Source: DASSWG01 sp035705295
GTDB taxonomy: Bacteria; Bacteroidota; Bacteroidia; Flavobacteriales; Flavobacteriaceae
NCBI GenBank assembly: GCA_035705295.1
Contig: DASSWG010000078.1
Location: 1 to 25,604, forward strand
Length of the DNA stretch: 25,604 bases
Direction of reading: 5' to 3'
Under the pieces are notes generated by a model that worked only from the letters and a program-made list of their open reading frames with translations, searched no databases and was not told the origin of the DNA. Both the position numbers and the translations under genes were made by a program. Positions within the stretch are counted from its first letter, which is position 1, and the number at the start of each line of letters is the position of its first letter. This document shows, one piece after another, positions 1-6,812 of the stretch.

Positions 1-2
1 TT

Positions 3-134
3 TACTTCGCCTTCGGGATTTACAGTGCATTTTTGATCGGGGATTTCGGGTTGGTGGTTTTCCACGCAATGTTGTGTTTTGGGTTTGGGTTTGTGGGATG
101 GAAATCCTTAGATGCTATCTTTATCCGGTATTAA
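3..134 (+). CDS. 3' end of a small hydrophobic membrane protein (partial)
   Basis: An open frame runs in from the left edge and stops at TAA 132-134. Its 43 visible residues are strongly hydrophobic (FGIYSAFLIGDFGLVVFHAM, then a second hydrophobic run) and end in a short basic tail, so this is the last one or two membrane spans of an integral membrane protein. It ends only 9 bases before the next gene, which suggests an operon with the glycosyltransferase-like protein. The family cannot be named from this fragment. Confidence 0.55.
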   Translation, partial: YFAFGIYSAFLIGDFGLVVFHAMLCFGFGFVGWKSLDAIFIRY

Positions 135-143
135 ATTTTAAAA

Positions 144-1628
144 ATGTCCATTTCCTTCCTCAAAACCCATAAATTCTCACTCTTGCTCCTTTTATCGGGC
201 ATCGCCTTTTATTGGGCGTTCGCCTACGACCTGCAACGTTGGGATTTCGTAAAACTCATCACGCTTTATGCCGGGTTGTTTTTTGTTTCCTATAAACTCA
301 TCCAATTTCATAAAAATCAATTTTGGGTTTTGGCAGGAATCGCTTTACTGTTCCGGCTGGTATTTTTGTTCGCCGTTCCCAATTTATCACAGGATTTTTA
401 CCGGTTTATCTGGGACGGAAAGTTGATTTTGGAAGGAATTAATCCGTATTTATCGACGCCGAACGAACTTATAAAAGATTCCTCCTTCGTCGGAATGACA
501 TACGACTTCAAAACAACTTTGGTAGAAGGAATGGGCAGCCTCAGCGCGGGGAACTTTACCAATTATCCGCCCATCAGCCAATTTTGTTACGCGATCGCCG
601 CTTGGCTCGGCGGAAAAAGCATTTTGGGGAATATACTCGTGATGCGCATGTTGATCATCGCCGCGGATTTTGGAACGCTTTGGTTTGGTAGAAAAATCTT
701 GCAGAAATTCAAACTCCCCGAACACCGTATTTTTTGGTATGTTTTAAACCCGTTCATCATCATCGAACTCACCGGTAATTTGCATTTTGAAGGGATGATG
801 TTGTTCTTTTTCATTTGGGGGATGTATTTGTTTTTCAACAGAAAATGGATATGGGCCGCAGTGTTGATCGGGCTTTCGGTTTCTGTGAAATTGTTGCCCT
901 TGCTATTTTTACCGTTGTTTGTCAAATGGTGTTTCAACAACAGATCAACTGTTCTAAAAAAGGTGCATAATTTTTCTCCTTTGGGGGGAAATGCCGTAAG
1001 CAAAGGGGGATTTTCGGAAAATGTCAGCTTTTGGCAGGGGGGCTTTCCCTTTTCAAAATTGATTTTGTTCTATGTCGTGATTATGGGAACTGTTTTTTTA
1101 AGTTTCCTGCCATTTTTATCGGATGAATTCTTTCAAAATTTCATTTCTTCCCTTGCACTCTGGTTTCAAAAATTCGAGTTCAACGCAAGTTTTTATTATC
1201 TGATCCGTTGGATTGGTTTCCAAACCGTAGGCTGGAACATCATCAGCACCGTGGGCAAAATACTCCCACTTATCGTACTGTTTTTTGTTTTGAGCCTTGC
1301 TTTTTTCAGAAAAAACCCCCGATGGCTATCGGGGCCCGAGCGATTGTTCACCGCCATGCTTTTTGCGGTTTGTGCTTATTTTTTCCTTTCCACCACCGTG
1401 CACCCGTGGTACCTTGCCACGCCTTTGTTGTTTTCCGTTTTTACCAAATACCGTTTTGTGCTGGTGTGGTCGTTTGTGGTGTTTTTCAGTTATTCGGCTT
1501 ACGGGAAAACCGGGTTCGATGAAATTTTGTGGCTGGTTGCTTTGGAATATTTCGTGGTTTTTGGAATTTTGGCAAAAGAACTCTGGAAAGGGAAAAAAGC
1601 TTTCCGATGGAATACTAAAAATGCATAA
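144..1628 (+). CDS. Multi-pass glycosyltransferase-like membrane protein (mannosyltransferase / GT87-like)
   Basis: A 494-residue protein with about ten or more hydrophobic segments. After the first spans it has a hydrophilic loop with SQDFYRFIWDGKLILEGINP, the acidic/aromatic first loop typical of polyprenol-phosphate-sugar-dependent (GT-C fold) transferases, followed by NPYLSTP. Proteins of this kind move a sugar from a lipid carrier on the outer face of the inner membrane; the substrate is not evident. Around residues 275-305 a Gly/Ser-rich stretch (SPLGGNAVSKGG...) interrupts an otherwise membrane-embedded region and is encoded by G/C-run-rich DNA unlike the rest of the gene. It looks like an in-frame inserted repeat. 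The gene starts at ATG 144, nine bases after the preceding stop. It could also be annotated simply as DUF2029/hypothetical. Confidence 0.72.
   Translation: MSISFLKTHKFSLLLLLSGIAFYWAFAYDLQRWDFVKLITLYAGLFFVSYKLIQFHKNQFWVLAGIALLFRLVFLFAVPNLSQDFYRFIWDGKLILEGINPYLSTPNELIKDSSFVGMTYDFKTTLVEGMGSLSAGNFTNYPPISQFCYAIAAWLGGKSILGNILVMRMLIIAADFGTLWFGRKILQKFKLPEHRIFWYVLNPFIIIELTGNLHFEGMMLFFFIWGMYLFFNRKWIWAAVLIGLSVSVKLLPLLFLPLFVKWCFNNRSTVLKKVHNFSPLGGNAVSKGGFSENVSFWQGGFPFSKLILFYVVIMGTVFLSFLPFLSDEFFQNFISSLALWFQKFEFNASFYYLIRWIGFQTVGWNIISTVGKILPLIVLFFVLSLAFFRKNPRWLSGPERLFTAMLFAVCAYFFLSTTVHPWYLATPLLFSVFTKYRFVLVWSFVVFFSYSAYGKTGFDEILWLVALEYFVVFGILAKELWKGKKAFRWNTKNA
976..1049 (+). repeat. Probable interspersed repeat inserted in frame in the glycosyltransferase gene
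   Basis: The segment has alternating pyrimidine/G runs (CTCCTTTGGGGGG, AAAGGGGG, GGGGGGCTTTCCC) that contrast with the surrounding AT-rich, hydrophobic coding sequence. It encodes a polar Gly/Ser loop of about 25 residues where a transmembrane protein would be expected to have a short loop. CTTTTGGGGG-like runs also occur at 4974-4987 in non-coding DNA. Repeat status is inferred from composition only. Confidence 0.4.
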
Positions 1629-1676
1629 ATTTGTCGTGGTAAAAAACTGATCAAACTCCAACAAACAATCAAAAAA

Positions 1677-2210
1677 ATGAAAAACAGCCTCTTTTTGTTC
1701 CTCGTCACCGTGGTTTTAATTTCCTGTGGCGAAAACAAGAAAAAAAACCAACCTGAAATAAAAACCGTGGAAACAGTGGTTGAAATTCACAAACCAGCCG
1801 AGTTGCAGGCGGAATTCAAGGATAGTTTGATTGGGGAAACCTATAAAAACTACAATGTGCTGAAATCGGCCTTGGTAAATTCCGATGTGGAAAAAACCCA
1901 AATCGCGGCAAGGCATTTGGAGGAAAGTTTGAAACGTTTCGAATATTCCGAAGCTTTGAAACAAATGGCCGAAAAAATTGCAAGCGTTTCCGATTTGGAA
2001 ACCCAACGCGAGGTTTTTCAATACCTTACCGAAGAAATGACCAAATTGGTGGAGGGCAATTTGAAGTCGGGGAATTTGTATGTGCAATATTGCCCAATGG
2101 CGTTTCAAGGGAAAGGCGCCTACTGGCTTTCCAACGGAAAAGAAATCCGCAATCCCTATTTTGGCGATCGGATGCTGAAATGTGGCGAGGTGAAACGCGT
2201 GATCGAGTAA
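1677..2210 (+). CDS. DUF3347 family lipoprotein, metal-associated
   Basis: A 177-residue protein beginning with a lipoprotein signal (hydrophobic run, lipobox LISC, lipidated Cys17). The body is mostly helical and charged (residues 40-130). The C-terminal part carries the DUF3347 signature YVQYCPMAFQGKGAYWLS...IRNPYFGDRMLKCGEV, with Cys139, Met141 and a late Met-Leu-Lys-Cys. DUF3347 is found free or fused to CusB-type adaptors in Bacteroidota, and the Cys/Met residues are thought to bind copper or silver. Its neighbours (HYC_CC_PP, HMA proteins) support a periplasmic metal-binding role. The Cu rather than Zn/Ag preference is an inference. Confidence 0.85.
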   Translation: MKNSLFLFLVTVVLISCGENKKKNQPEIKTVETVVEIHKPAELQAEFKDSLIGETYKNYNVLKSALVNSDVEKTQIAARHLEESLKRFEYSEALKQMAEKIASVSDLETQREVFQYLTEEMTKLVEGNLKSGNLYVQYCPMAFQGKGAYWLSNGKEIRNPYFGDRMLKCGEVKRVIE

Positions 2211-2212
2211 AA

Positions 2213-2243
2213 CTTGCGGGTTTGTCAAAAAAACCTAAATTTG
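2213..2243 (+). promoter_or_regulatory. Bacteroidota-type promoter for the HYC_CC_PP gene
   Basis: TTG at 2214-2216 (-33 element) is followed by exactly 19 bases and TAAATTTG at 2236-2243 (-7 element, consensus TAnnTTTG), 20 bases ahead of the ATG at 2264. This matches the known primary promoter of Bacteroidota and implies that the genes from 2264 onward are transcribed separately from the lipoprotein gene. Confidence 0.6.
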
Positions 2244-2263
2244 TACTTTCGTAGTAGTTAAAA

Positions 2264-2680
2264 ATGCAAAAACTTCTCTCCATATTCCTTTCGGTTTTGT
2301 TGCTCACCAGCGCAACGAACATCGCCTATGGACAACATTTTTGCGGAGGAAATTTAATGAAATCCATGCTCACGTTCAGCGAAACCACGCTGTCCTGTGG
2401 AATGGAACAGATGCCCACGAGTTGCGAAAAAAGTGCTTCGGAACAATCGGTGCACGAAAAATCCTGTTGCGAAAACGAGCTCCACCAAGTGCAAACCGAC
2501 GAGCATTTCAGCGGCTCCCACTTTCAATTCGACTTCCATAAAAATTTCACTTTCGCTTTTGTGTCCGTTTTTGTCCTCGATGAAATTGGGGAAACCGCAC
2601 AAAAAGTCGAATTTTTCAATTATTACCCACCGCCCATCGATAAAGACGTTCAAGTGCTTTATCAAGTTTTTCTGATTTGA
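2264..2680 (+). CDS. HYC_CC_PP family small secreted protein
   Basis: A 138-residue protein with a clear signal peptide (residues 1-23, cleavage near YG-QHF). It carries the three landmarks of the Bacteroidota HYC_CC_PP family: His-x-Cys just after the signal (QHFC, Cys27; here F replaces Y), a Cys-Cys pair (C68-C69) and a PPP near the end (YYPPP, residues 120-124). Extra Cys45 and Cys54 and Met/His residues lie between. The family has no established biochemical role but is repeatedly encoded beside heavy-metal transport genes, as here. A likely job is periplasmic or surface metal binding. Confidence 0.8.
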   Translation: MQKLLSIFLSVLLLTSATNIAYGQHFCGGNLMKSMLTFSETTLSCGMEQMPTSCEKSASEQSVHEKSCCENELHQVQTDEHFSGSHFQFDFHKNFTFAFVSVFVLDEIGETAQKVEFFNYYPPPIDKDVQVLYQVFLI

Positions 2681-2681
2681 A

Positions 2682-2701
2682 ATTCCTGCGGAGGCAGGAA
2701 T
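2682..2701. repeat. Short palindrome ATTCCTGC-GGAG-GCAGGAAT
   Basis: Perfect 8-base arms around a 4-base loop, directly after the HYC_CC_PP stop codon. The same arms recur at 25151-25170 and, with the loop inverted, at 25279-25298. It is an interspersed REP-like hairpin and may also act as a terminator; no T-run follows. Confidence 0.75.
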
Positions 2702-2801
2702 CTCAAGCTATTTCCTATAAATTATTTTTACCGCAAGTTCTTTTTTGACCTTGTAGGTATAAAAACAGGATGCAATATCCACCACCTTAAAATCAGAAAA
2801 A

Positions 2802-3593
2802 ATGAAATCAAAAACCTGGCTTTTTGCCATCTTATTATCCCTAGTTTTTTTCGGGAACAAAGCTTTTTCCCAAGGCCCGCCGATCACTGCAGATAGTCCA
2901 ATTATGTTGGGCGGGGGCACTTTTTTAATGAAAACCCTTACCGAAATTCGGTTTACCGATCACGGAACCTTTACCCGAATTCCGTTGATGGCACATTATT
3001 TGCCCACTTCGGATATTGTCGTTTCGGTACACTTTCCGCTTGTGTTGTACAATTTCGACAATGGCTTGATGGAAGGAGAAAACGGAACCACTTTTGGCGA
3101 CCTTGAAATTATGGGGAAATACCAATTTTACCGCAAGGACGGAAAGGGAAAAACTTTCCGAATGGTGGCGAAGACATTGCAAACTTTGCCCACCGGAAAA
3201 GAACTCGGTATTGAGGATATGAGCACCGGAAATTACGAAAGTTACCTTTCGATGGTCGCTGGGTACGAAACCTTGAAATACGGCATTTCTTCGGAATTGG
3301 GCTACAGTTTGTCCCCCAATGGGAACGACGATAAAGTGAAGTTGGCGTTGGGCTTCGGTTTGCCGTTGTTGAAACCGACCTATCCGGTGAACCAGCTCAA
3401 TTTGTATTTTGAATACGACAGCGAATGGTATACCGAAACCAGTGGCTACCGGTTGTTGTACGCCCAGGGAATACAATATGCCGTAAACGATTTGACCTTG
3501 GAAGCCGCCGTGCAAATTCCGTTGGTCCAAGATGTACACTCGTTTCGGGAGCGGAATTACAGTATTTTTATCGGAACACGGTACAATTTTTAA
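2802..3593 (+). CDS. Outer-membrane beta-barrel 'transporter' family protein (MetA-pathway / PF13557-like)
   Basis: A 263-residue protein with a signal peptide (residues 1-23, cleaved near AFSQ). The rest alternates polar and aromatic/hydrophobic residues in short strands (for example RIPLMAHYLPTSDIVVSVHF) and ends in an aromatic residue (GTRYNF), the usual C-terminal signature for barrel insertion. This pattern fits the small 'transporter' barrels related to the phenol-degradation MetA family. In Bacteroidota such barrels often lie in metal-resistance clusters, as here, upstream of the double-HMA gene with a 29-base gap. The substrate is unknown. Confidence 0.7.
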   Translation: MKSKTWLFAILLSLVFFGNKAFSQGPPITADSPIMLGGGTFLMKTLTEIRFTDHGTFTRIPLMAHYLPTSDIVVSVHFPLVLYNFDNGLMEGENGTTFGDLEIMGKYQFYRKDGKGKTFRMVAKTLQTLPTGKELGIEDMSTGNYESYLSMVAGYETLKYGISSELGYSLSPNGNDDKVKLALGFGLPLLKPTYPVNQLNLYFEYDSEWYTETSGYRLLYAQGIQYAVNDLTLEAAVQIPLVQDVHSFRERNYSIFIGTRYNF

Positions 3594-3622
3594 CAATTCA
3601 GTAATCTTAAAAAAATAAAATC

Positions 3623-4237
3623 ATGAAATCACTATTTGTAACAGTAATTATCGCATTGTTCACCACGGTCGGCCAAGCGCAGACCGATAAATTCGAAGTG
3701 CATGTAAATGGCTTGGGGTGCCCGTATTGTGCATCCGGTTTGGAAGATGCCTTTAAGAAATTCGATGGAATTTCAGATATAAAAATCGACATTCAAAAAG
3801 GGTTGTTGACCTTTTCGATGCCCGCCGAAGCGAACCTGAGTACCGAAAAAGTGGCGACAACCGTTGAAAAAGCCAGTTATACCGCCGTGAAAACCAAAGT
3901 GGAGCGCGCCAATGGGAAAGTGGAAACTTCCGAAGGAAAATCGGCAGGCACAAAAACCACCGCGACAATGGAAACCAAAACGTTTGAAGTGGCCGGCGAG
4001 TGCGGAATGTGCAAAAAGCGCATCGAAACCGCGGCAAAAGGCATTTCCGGCGTATCGAAAGCATCGTGGAAGGTGGAATCGGATATGCTGACCGTTACTT
4101 TTAATTCGAAAGAAACTTCCGCAAAAGCGGTGCAAAAAGCGGTGGCAAACGTAGGCCACGATACCGAAGCCTTCAAAGCAACGGACGAGGCTTACAAAAA
4201 CCTGCACGCTTGTTGCAAGTACGAACGGATGGAGTAA
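3623..4237 (+). CDS. Periplasmic protein with two heavy-metal-associated (HMA) domains
   Basis: A 204-residue protein with a signal peptide (residues 1-19, TVGQAQ). HMA domain 1 (about residues 24-90) has GLGCPYC with Cys33/Cys36. A Lys/Thr-rich linker (95-115) leads to HMA domain 2 (about 117-185) with GECGMC, Cys127/Cys130. A Cys197-Cys198 pair sits near the end (HACCKYER). CxxC HMA domains bind Cu(I) or similar soft metals and pass them between partners. Export makes this a periplasmic chaperone candidate delivering metal to an efflux system or to the neighbouring barrel. It lies 29 bases after the barrel gene, probably in one operon with it. Confidence 0.85.
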   Translation: MKSLFVTVIIALFTTVGQAQTDKFEVHVNGLGCPYCASGLEDAFKKFDGISDIKIDIQKGLLTFSMPAEANLSTEKVATTVEKASYTAVKTKVERANGKVETSEGKSAGTKTTATMETKTFEVAGECGMCKKRIETAAKGISGVSKASWKVESDMLTVTFNSKETSAKAVQKAVANVGHDTEAFKATDEAYKNLHACCKYERME

Positions 4238-4259
4238 GGGTTTCACAAAATAATTTTGT

Positions 4260-4292
4260 AATCCTGCAAGGTTTTCAAAACCTTGCAGGATT
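4260..4292. repeat. Perfect 16-bp-arm palindrome, possible bidirectional terminator
   Basis: Arms AATCCTGCAAGGTTTT and AAAACCTTGCAGGATT are exact reverse complements around a single C. It lies between the double-HMA gene (stop 4237) and the AraC-type gene (start 4308), where it could form a strong hairpin in RNA. Its form resembles interspersed palindromes of Bacteroidota rather than a classical terminator, as there is no long T-run. Confidence 0.8.
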
Positions 4293-4307
4293 AATTTCCT
4301 TTTGAAA

Positions 4308-4877
4308 ATGGAAAAGCATTCCCTCCACATCAAAAACATGGTCTGCCCGCGCTGCATCTCTTCGGTGGAAGGAATCTTGGCGCGCCTGAATATCCCATTT
4401 GAAAAAGTCTCGTTGGGAAATGTGGATTTGAAAAAAGCCCTGTCTTCCTATGAAGAAGAAAATTTTCAGAAAGAACTGAAAAAAGTAGGTTTTGAACTCA
4501 TCACCGATAAGCACCAACGGATTTCCAATCAAATAAAATCTCTTATTCTCGATTGGGTTCATCAAGAAGAAAATTCCGGAAATAAAAACCTATCGGACAT
4601 TTTAACCGAAAAATTGCACCGCGATTACAGTTTTTTGAGCCATGTGTTTACAAAAACCGAAGGAAAAAGCATTCAACAGTTCCAAGCCGATGTAAAAATT
4701 ATGCGCATCAAGGAATTGTTGGAATACGACGAACTGAACGTTTCCGAAATCGCCGATGTTTTGGGCTATGGCAACGCCGCCTATCTTTCCACCCATTTCA
4801 AAAAAGCGACCGGATTGACACCATCGCAGTATAAAATTCAGGTTTCTAAAAATCGGGGGACGTTGGATGAGTTGTGA
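4308..4877 (+). CDS. AraC-family regulator with N-terminal HMA-like metal-binding domain
   Basis: A 189-residue protein. Residues 5-65 resemble an HMA fold with NMVCPRC (Cys13/Cys16). Residues about 85-185 form an AraC-type double helix-turn-helix, with second-HTH sequence NVSEIADVLGYGNAAYLSTHFKKATGLTPSQYK. The ATG at 4308 is preferred over a TTG two codons upstream. The layout implies a one-component sensor in which soft-metal binding at the CxxC controls DNA binding. The placement after the HMA and barrel genes suggests it regulates this cluster. Such fusions are recurrent in Bacteroidota beside P-type ATPases; the sensed metal is inferred, not shown. Confidence 0.85.
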   Translation: MEKHSLHIKNMVCPRCISSVEGILARLNIPFEKVSLGNVDLKKALSSYEEENFQKELKKVGFELITDKHQRISNQIKSLILDWVHQEENSGNKNLSDILTEKLHRDYSFLSHVFTKTEGKSIQQFQADVKIMRIKELLEYDELNVSEIADVLGYGNAAYLSTHFKKATGLTPSQYKIQVSKNRGTLDEL

Positions 4878-4906
4878 TCCGTTAATTTGTGATGCGTTAA
4901 TCCGGG

Positions 4907-4925
4907 ACCTGCCTTGCCGGCAGGT
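4907..4925. repeat. Short palindrome ACCTGCC-TTGCC-GGCAGGT
   Basis: Seven-base perfect arms around a 5-base loop, 30 bases after the AraC-type stop codon. It is related in sequence to the CCTGCC/GGCAGG palindrome at 17173-17192. Confidence 0.65.
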
Positions 4926-5148
4926 TCGTTAAACTTTTAATTCGAAAGTCGTCTTGGAAGTTTTAATAACTTTCCCCTTTTGGGGGCTTAAAGACTAACA
5001 TCTTGCTCAATACTCAATACCGTACCTGTCAACATAGAAGAACTCAAATTCGAAAGGATGCCGGTGGGAGAACACCTTTTTGAAATGATGGGAAACAGGG
5101 ATTTCAAAAAAAGAAATGTGCAAAAAGAACTGAAAATATGTAAGGTCA

Positions 5149-5190
5149 AACCACAAAAGCTTTGCGCAAAACTTTGCGAACTTTGTGGTT
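5149..5190. repeat. Compact AACCAC...GTGGTT repeat directly ahead of alkB-like gene
   Basis: Arms AACCACAAA (5149-5157) and TTTGTGGTT (5182-5190) flank a GCAAA/TTTGCG-rich core. It is a short version of the AACCGC...GCGGTT elements at 12766-12874 and 17161-17283. It ends 10 bases before the ATG at 5201, so it forms the leader of the next gene. Confidence 0.65.
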
Positions 5191-5200
5191 AAAAGAAAAA

Positions 5201-5806
5201 ATGGACCTGTTTGGCGGAATCGACAAGAACCAAAACCTATTGCCCAAAGATGGCGTGGTGAACTATTACGGAAAACTGTTTTCAAAAACCGAAGCCGACC
5301 GGTATTTTGAATTGTTGTTGAAAAACATCGAATGGAAAAACGATGAGGCCGTTATCTATGGCAAAAAAATCATCACCAAACGAAAAGTGGCGTGGTATGG
5401 CGACAAGGCTTTTGAATACACGTATTCCAACACCACGAAAAAAGCCTTGCCGTGGACCAAAGAATTGTTGAAACTGAAAAAAGCCATTGAACAAGAATCG
5501 GGCGAAACCTTCAATTCCTGCTTGCTGAATTTATACCATTCCGGTGAAGAGGGAATGGCCTGGCACAGCGATGCCGAAAAAGACTTAAAGAAAAAAGGCG
5601 CCATCGCCTCCTTGAGTTTTGGGGCAGAACGGAAATTCGCTTTTAAACACAAACAAACCAAAGAAAAAATCTCCCTTGTTTTGGAAAACGGCAGTTTGCT
5701 CGTGATGAAAGGAGAAACCCAAGCCCATTGGTTGCACCGCTTGCCGCCCACAAAATTGATTAAAACACCCAGGGTGAATTTGACGTTTCGGACGATTGTG
5801 AAGTGA
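5201..5806 (+). CDS. alkB: AlkB-like 2-oxoglutarate/Fe(II)-dependent dioxygenase
   Basis: A 201-residue protein of usual length for bacterial AlkB homologues of the ALKBH2/3 type. The iron triad is visible as HSD (His122, Asp124) and His179 (LHRLPPTK). The 2-oxoglutarate-binding arginines are in TPRVNLTFR (Arg191, Arg197). The enzyme oxidatively removes methyl or etheno groups from DNA bases such as 1-methyladenine and 3-methylcytosine. The start is set at ATG 5201; an upstream TTG would translate the AACCAC repeat. It stands alone, but an AlkD-like gene at 15293 makes this the first of two alkylation-repair genes in the window. Confidence 0.88.
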   Translation: MDLFGGIDKNQNLLPKDGVVNYYGKLFSKTEADRYFELLLKNIEWKNDEAVIYGKKIITKRKVAWYGDKAFEYTYSNTTKKALPWTKELLKLKKAIEQESGETFNSCLLNLYHSGEEGMAWHSDAEKDLKKKGAIASLSFGAERKFAFKHKQTKEKISLVLENGSLLVMKGETQAHWLHRLPPTKLIKTPRVNLTFRTIVK

Positions 5807-5807
5807 A

Positions 5808-6138
5808 ATGGAAAATCTGTTAAAGAAACTATACGACAGAAAAGCACAAAATCATAATTGAATGAAAAAAATCAAGGAACTCTTCGATAAAACCGTTCGC
5901 CAATCTGATACGGATTGGAACTTGTTTTCCTCCAAACTTGTGCAGGGAAATTGAAAATGTGGAGGTTTCGATAATCAACTTCGACAAACAAAAAAAAATC
6001 GCCGGTTTGGTGGAAAAAAGCTTCCAACTCAAAGCCCAATCCGAGCACCTGTTGGAAACCGCCAAGACCGCCGTGGAAATGGCCATTGAGCAGGATGAGG
6101 TTGTGGCGTTGGAATACCTTAAAATGCAGATAGGTTGA
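5808..6138 (+). pseudogene. Decayed remnants including the 3' end of a type I restriction specificity (HsdS) gene
   Basis: Three short frames follow in series: ATG 5808 to TGA 5861, ATG 5862 to TGA 5954, and a frame open from about 5938 to TGA 6138. The last encodes FDKQKKIAGLVEKSFQLKAQSEHLLETAKTAVEMAIEQ..., which resembles the conserved C-terminal helical arm of HsdS proteins (KQK-I-LVEKSF-LK--SE-LLE-AK-AVE-AIE). Target-recognition domains are missing and the first two pieces are in other frames, so this is a relic of a lost type I restriction system. No hsdM or hsdR is present. The identity of the first two pieces is uncertain. Confidence 0.6.
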
Positions 6139-6187
6139 ACTTTTTTAAAATGCTTATCTTGTGTTCCCAATCAAGCAACCAGCAACC

Positions 6188-6775
6188 ATGTCCCACCAAA
6201 ACCTAAAAACCACCATCGGAAAAACCCTGGGAGAACCCCTTCCCGAAGCCGCTTATGCCCAATTCGGGGAGTTGGCATTTGAAAAATCATTCGACAAAAA
6301 GGAGTTTTTTACAGAACCGGGGAAACCCTGTAATTATCAATATTTTATTCTGGAAGGCTCTTGTTATTCGTATTACATCAACGAAAAAGGCGACAAAAAC
6401 GCCATCCAGTTCGCCATTGAAAATTATTGGATCACCGATGCGGCAAGTTATTTTGCCGACAAACCCGCAGTTTCCTCCATCGAAACTTTGGAACCTACAC
6501 GGGTATTGATGCTCAGCAGGCAAAATTTCGAATTGCTCTGCGAAACCCATCCGTTGTGGGACCGTTATTTTCGGATTTTGCTCCAAACCACCTTGGCGCA
6601 TTTGCACTACCGCATCGCGAAAACCAACAGCGAGGATGCCGAACATCGCTACCTTGAGTTTTCAAGATTGTACCCGCATTTCATCCAGCGCATCCCGCAA
6701 TACCTCATCGCTTCCTACCTCGGCATCAAACCGCAGTCGTTGAGCCGCATCCGAAAGGAAATCGCGTATAAGTAA
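6188..6775 (+). CDS. Crp/Fnr family transcriptional regulator
   Basis: A 195-residue protein. Residues 10-125 form a cyclic-nucleotide-binding-like beta-roll (KKEFFTEPGKPCNYQYFILEG at its start). A dimer helix follows (about 115-140), and a winged HTH ends the protein with QYLIASYLGIKPQSLSRIRKEI as the recognition unit. It lacks the Fnr N-terminal cysteine cluster, and I see no classical cAMP-binding Arg-Ser motif, so its signal is unknown. ATG 6188 is chosen over a TTG at 6161. It is a candidate binder of the TTAAC-N4-GTGAA sites at 8556, 18982 and 19783, which are placed as Crp/Fnr activator sites normally are; that link is inference. Confidence 0.88.
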   Translation: MSHQNLKTTIGKTLGEPLPEAAYAQFGELAFEKSFDKKEFFTEPGKPCNYQYFILEGSCYSYYINEKGDKNAIQFAIENYWITDAASYFADKPAVSSIETLEPTRVLMLSRQNFELLCETHPLWDRYFRILLQTTLAHLHYRIAKTNSEDAEHRYLEFSRLYPHFIQRIPQYLIASYLGIKPQSLSRIRKEIAYK

Positions 6776-6808
6776 AACTTTTCCAAAGTTTTGAACTTTG
6801 GAAAAGTT
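6776..6808. repeat. Palindrome with 15-bp perfect arms between convergent genes
   Basis: AACTTTTCCAAAGTT, TTG, AACTTTGGAAAAGTT. It starts the base after the Crp/Fnr stop (6775) and ends 4 bases before the antiporter stop on the other strand (6813), so it fills almost the whole convergent gap. The arms end in T- and A-rich sequence, so it could terminate transcription in both directions. The same palindrome recurs at 25509-25541, and one arm at 23663-23677. Confidence 0.8.
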
Positions 6809-6812
6809 AAAT

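Larger units (their letters stand above)
4878..5200. other. Intergenic region with repeats; no convincing gene
   Basis: This 323-base gap holds a hairpin at 4907-4925, a C/T-G run (4974-4987) like the one inside the glycosyltransferase gene, and a repeat at 5149-5190. A small frame (ATG 5056 to TAA 5190, starting MPVGEHLFEMMGNRDF) is open, but its last third is made of the repeat, so it may be a remnant of a lost gene. I do not recognise it. Confidence 0.5.

Noticed and set aside
3773..4357. A 194-residue minus-strand frame
   Set aside because: It spans the double-HMA gene and the palindrome at 4260, is rich in Phe/Arg/Cys from antisense reading, and has no family signature.
5056..5193. Small protein of about 44 residues ahead of alkB
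   Set aside because: Its last third is encoded by the AACCAC repeat and its sequence matches no family I know; noted only as a possible remnant.
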